Assembly: GCA_964501075.1 (NCBI GenBank)
Contig: CAZCRE010000007.1
Location: forward strand, 1 to 25,836
DNA: 25,836 bases
DNA from: CAZCRE01 sp964501075
GTDB taxonomy: Archaea; Thermoproteota; Bathyarchaeia; Bathyarchaeales; Bathycorpusculaceae
Direction of reading: 5' to 3'
Below the pieces are notes generated by a model that was not told the DNA's origin, made no database searches, and was given only the letters and a program-made list of their open reading frames with translations. This document shows, one piece after another, positions 23,970 through 25,836 of the stretch; position 1 is the first letter of the stretch; each line of letters starts with the position of its first letter. The translations under genes were made by a program, and so were the position numbers.

Positions 23970-24926
23970 ATGCCTAATCACGAAGAGCATTGTGAAGAGA
24001 GCCTAAGACGCTATGATAAATCTTTTGCAGAACTGCATAAATGGATGGATGAACCCAGTTCGATTTTAGGTCAAAAACATAGAATGTATAGGCATAACCC
24101 TTACAAAACACCATTAGAAGCAAGGAGAATATTCGGAGAGAATGCTGACCACGCATGTTTAGACCACATTCGCCTTGATGAATCGGAGGGTACAAAGCCT
24201 CCAGAGGGGGAACGCAAAAGTGAAACCATGAGACTGAAATACAAAGACCTTATTGATAAGGTCAACAAATATTATTACAAAAATGAGCCTATCTATTTTG
24301 AAGCAATTGCAGACCTTGAAGAATTGCGCAAAGACCTAACCAAATTAGACGACACCAAACACTTGATTGGAATAGTAAAGCCTTTTCTCATTAAGTGGGG
24401 GGGAATGGCTAGAGTTGTTGGTAGAAAAGGCTTAAACTGGAGAGGTTTGGGCGAAGGATTGCGAAGTTCAGAGAAAGATTTTGGAAACCTCAGGGAAGAG
24501 AGGTTCCAAACTATTAACTTTAAAAAAGATAAGATTTCAGATTCAATCACAACCATATACGGAAAATTAGACCCTCTTCCATACTTGGGAAGCCCAACTA
24601 CTATTTCAAAAACTTTGCATGCTCTTAATCCAGAAATTTTTGTTATGTGGGACACCAAAATTAGGGAAAAATATAGAAATAAGAACAGTCGTATCCGTGA
24701 TAATCCTGAGGGGTATTTAGAATTTCTAAAAGAAACTCAAAAAGAAATCGGAGACGCTCTAAATGACCGCAAAAAAGAGACTGGAAAAGGATTAGATGAA
24801 ATTGAAAAGGAAATCAGAAATAAATATAAAAATATAACATTAGCCAAAATCATTGATGAACATAATTGGGTAGCAGTGCACCCACGGAAAAAGAAAAATT
24901 CACAACGAGTGCCTTTGTTGTCATAA
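23970..24926 (+). CDS. Accessory protein of unknown function: His/Cys-rich N-terminal domain plus possible HhH-like DNA-binding domain
   Basis: 318 aa, A/T-rich codons unlike the neighbours to the left. Residues 1-70 are a compact domain rich in potential metal ligands: HCEES (H7, C8), ELHKWMDE (H23), GQKHRMYRH (H37, H42), IFGENADHACLDHIRLD (H61, C63, H66). It recalls short domains of phage and mobile-element proteins with IHxWxD, HRxxRH and FG motifs. After a Pro/Glu linker (71-86) a second part (about 87-318) contains SDSITTIYGKLDPLPYLGSP and TISKTLHALNPEIFVMWD (211-228), which looks like a helix-hairpin-helix or glycosylase-like core; I cannot name the family. A/T-rich boxes at 23933-23939 and 23944-23951 fit a very short leader. 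The stop lies inside the first operator-like repeat. Confidence 0.7.
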   Translation: MPNHEEHCEESLRRYDKSFAELHKWMDEPSSILGQKHRMYRHNPYKTPLEARRIFGENADHACLDHIRLDESEGTKPPEGERKSETMRLKYKDLIDKVNKYYYKNEPIYFEAIADLEELRKDLTKLDDTKHLIGIVKPFLIKWGGMARVVGRKGLNWRGLGEGLRSSEKDFGNLREERFQTINFKKDKISDSITTIYGKLDPLPYLGSPTTISKTLHALNPEIFVMWDTKIREKYRNKNSRIRDNPEGYLEFLKETQKEIGDALNDRKKETGKGLDEIEKEIRNKYKNITLAKIIDEHNWVAVHPRKKKNSQRVPLLS

Positions 24927-24963
24927 CACGACACTATCTCAGATTGTCACAATACGACATTAT
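24918..24963. repeat. Tandem 20-bp operator-like repeats overlapping a promoter
   Basis: Copies at 24918-24937 and 24944-24963 match at 17 of 20 positions; the three differences are all C/T transitions. Each copy contains the inverted repeat TGTC-N7-GACA (24919-24933 and 24945-24959). The centres are 26 bp apart, about 2.5 helical turns. The first copy covers the stop codon of the upstream gene; the second runs into the TATA box at 24959-24966. This is the geometry expected for a repressor or autoregulator site. Confidence 0.6.
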
Positions 24964-24966
24964 AAG
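24959..24966 (+). promoter_or_regulatory. TATA box of the RusA-like/Trypco2 unit
   Basis: ATTATAAG, overlapped on its left side by the second operator-like repeat. A start near 24989 would leave a leader of about 80 nt before ATG 25071. A second, weaker A/T box (CTTAAATC, 25028-25035) could give a shorter leader. Apart from these and the repeats, 24927-25070 holds nothing recognised. Confidence 0.45.
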
Positions 24967-25052
24967 GAATTCGCTCTTTCGTCCATGCCATTGAAAAGGC
25001 TCTAGCTAGACCTCAAAAGACAGAAATCTTAAATCAGCACAGCAACAGAAGA

Positions 25053-25073
25053 CAAACTAGAGGTTCAAAAATG
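25053..25073 (+). repeat. Start-site element, copy 1
   Basis: CAAACTAGAGGTTCAAAAATG before the RusA-like gene. It recurs at 25423-25443 with one mismatch (A to G at its ninth base). AGGT/GGGT can act as ribosome site 6-8 nt before the ATG. The match extends well beyond a Shine-Dalgarno core. Confidence 0.65.
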
Positions 25074-25430
25074 CGTGGAAGAAAATTGGTAGATACGTGG
25101 GTTAATGGAGTGAAATCTTATTGGACTCCTGAATGGGGAGATTCCATATTGAAAGAGGTTTTACAGCAAATGAAAGAGCAAATAGATAGGAGTATCTCAG
25201 TAAGACTAGAATTCTTTTTGAGAAAGAACCGCTACGAAAGTGTAATTGACATAGATAACATGGTTAAGACCGTCTTTGATATTTTAGGGGGCGAACTCAG
25301 CCAAAAACGGGACCACCCAATTTCTGATGATTGCTGGATAGACAATATTGAGGCAACGAAAATCCCTACTGAAGGCGATGAGAAAACTCATATCGAAATA
25401 TGGGAATGGAATGAAGCAAAGGCAAACTAG
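25071..25430 (+). CDS. RusA-like Holliday junction resolvase family protein
   Basis: 119 aa. The core motif IDIDNMVKTVFDIL (D60, D62, N63, K66, D70) matches the RusA signature DIDNLLKxxLDAL, with the same D-to-K spacing as the catalytic Asp and Lys of Escherichia coli RusA (D72, K76). It is followed by ISDDCWIDNIEATK (D86, D87, K97), matching the RusA DD-x-Q-V...K strand, and by a final beta strand THIEIWEW. The preceding SVRLEFFLRK is the first strand. RusA enzymes are dimeric, Mg-dependent resolvases usually carried by prophages, so this gene points to a mobile origin. The N-terminal 40 residues (VDTWVNGVKSYWTPEW) are not typical. Its stop lies within the repeated start element of the next gene. 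Confidence 0.72.
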   Translation: MRGRKLVDTWVNGVKSYWTPEWGDSILKEVLQQMKEQIDRSISVRLEFFLRKNRYESVIDIDNMVKTVFDILGGELSQKRDHPISDDCWIDNIEATKIPTEGDEKTHIEIWEWNEAKAN

Positions 25431-25443
25431 GGGTTCAAAAATG
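25423..25443 (+). repeat. Start-site element, copy 2
   Basis: CAAACTAGGGGTTCAAAAATG; its TAG is the stop of the RusA-like gene and its ATG the start of the Trypco2 gene. The match to 25053-25073 is 20 of 21. Confidence 0.65.
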
Positions 25444-25764
25444 AGTGAGCGAAGTCGAAAACAAGATGAAAGTGAGAAAGTCGAATTGCATGATTACATC
25501 AAATTCATAAAGGATGAAGTTAGGAAAAGCGAAGAGAATAAGCCAAAAGAAGGATTTTGGATAGGTGCTCAGAGTCTTGAAATGACCTTTCAAACCACTA
25601 CCGAAGTTAGCAAAGAAGGCGGTCTGAAAATCTATGTGGTATCAGCAGAAGGCAAAAAGAAACAACAAATCATTCAAACAGTCAAGATAAGTTTTGTTAC
25701 ACAAGAGTTTAAGCCTCAACCCGATATTCAGGCTCTTACTGGGAAAGGTGCATTTTCGAAATAA
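25441..25764 (+). CDS. Trypco2 (trypsin-co-occurring domain 2) protein
   Basis: 107 aa from ATG 25441; a longer frame from 25348 overlaps the RusA-like gene and lacks support. After a polar N-terminus, ELHDYIKFIKDEVRKSEENK is the amphipathic helix and SLEMTFQTTTEVSKEGGLK, IYVVSAEGKKKQQ and TVKISF the beta strands of the Trypco2 pattern (helix, then VELELQV-like, then FWVV, then HxVxLxL). Trypco2 domains were described from genomic surveys of NTP-dependent conflict systems, where they occur as small adaptor-like proteins or fusions next to trypsin-like proteases and other effectors. Archaeal examples are uncommon to my knowledge. The tail (PQPDIQALTGKGAFSK) is unstructured in appearance. A further gene begins 45 bp downstream. 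Confidence 0.62.
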   Translation: MSERSRKQDESEKVELHDYIKFIKDEVRKSEENKPKEGFWIGAQSLEMTFQTTTEVSKEGGLKIYVVSAEGKKKQQIIQTVKISFVTQEFKPQPDIQALTGKGAFSK

Positions 25765-25809
25765 GCCTATTGAAAATGGTATGTAGAATCGTTTCCAAGA
25801 TGATTTAAT

Positions 25810-25836
25810 ATGCCTAAGAAGAGAAATCTCTGGAAT
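25810..25836 (+). CDS. Start of a gene cut by the window end
   Basis: ATG 25810 opens a frame of nine codons (MPKKRNLWN) to the end of the window, right after A/T-rich GATTTAAT. It is on the same strand, 45 bp after the Trypco2 gene. In other Trypco2 loci the neighbour is often the effector, but nothing here identifies it. Confidence 0.35.

Noticed and set aside
1..25836. tRNA, rRNA, CRISPR arrays, insertion sequences or integrase
   Set aside because: Searched by eye in the spacers and found none; a tRNA attachment site for the right-hand island may lie outside the window.

Overview
This window is a stretch of archaeal chromosome, almost certainly from a draft or metagenome-assembled genome because it contains three runs of exactly 100 N. 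Archaeal markers are dense: an AglB/STT3 oligosaccharyltransferase, CDP-archaeol synthase, RadB-like and XPD-like proteins, a crenarchaeal-type family B DNA polymerase with an N-terminal PIP-like motif, an archaeal type IA topoisomerase, a Clp1/Grc3-type kinase and a UbiD enzyme of the type used in the archaeal mevalonate pathway. Many starts are TTG or GTG, and many TATA-like boxes lie 20-30 bp upstream of starts (leaderless or short-leader transcription). I infer a TACK-group archaeon, perhaps Bathyarchaeia; no 16S rRNA or other decisive marker is present.

Layout. 1-430: decayed C-terminal domain of a threonyl-tRNA synthetase. 500-3184: DNA polymerase B (+). 3219-4728: queT-queC-membrane protein operon (-) for archaeosine/queuosine precursors, with a structured leader that may mask the Shine-Dalgarno sequence. 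4852-7998: N-glycosylation pair (-), an AglH-like GlcNAc-1-P transferase and AglB. 8129-9457: zinc-ribbon protein and gcvT (-). 9600-12091: a possible small leaderless ORF, topoisomerase and a coupled small Cys/His protein (+). 12110-12355: gap plus the tail of a membrane protein. 12361-13590: radB-carS (-), divergent from 13655-15608, a RuvC-like RNase H-fold protein and a Clp1-like kinase (+). 15592-17992: endonuclease III and XPD-like helicase (-), a repair operon. 18069-19789: a possible proteasome-chaperone-like protein coupled to a UbiD decarboxylase (+). 19851-21867: CBS protein, Sua5 and a small membrane protein with an apparent frameshift (+). 21959-23778: urocanate hydratase (-), split by a false assembly gap.

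The last 1.9 kb (23970-25836) differs from the rest. It is visibly more A+T-rich and holds accessory genes: a two-domain protein of unknown function, a RusA-like resolvase, a Trypco2-domain protein and the start of one more gene cut by the window end. Two tandem 20-bp operator-like repeats sit between the first two genes, the second overlapping a TATA box, and a near-identical 21-bp start-site element precedes two of the genes. This is the best candidate for an undescribed conflict or mobile module. The second best lead is the possible cis-regulatory leader of queT.

No rRNA, tRNA, CRISPR array, insertion sequence or integrase was recognised.
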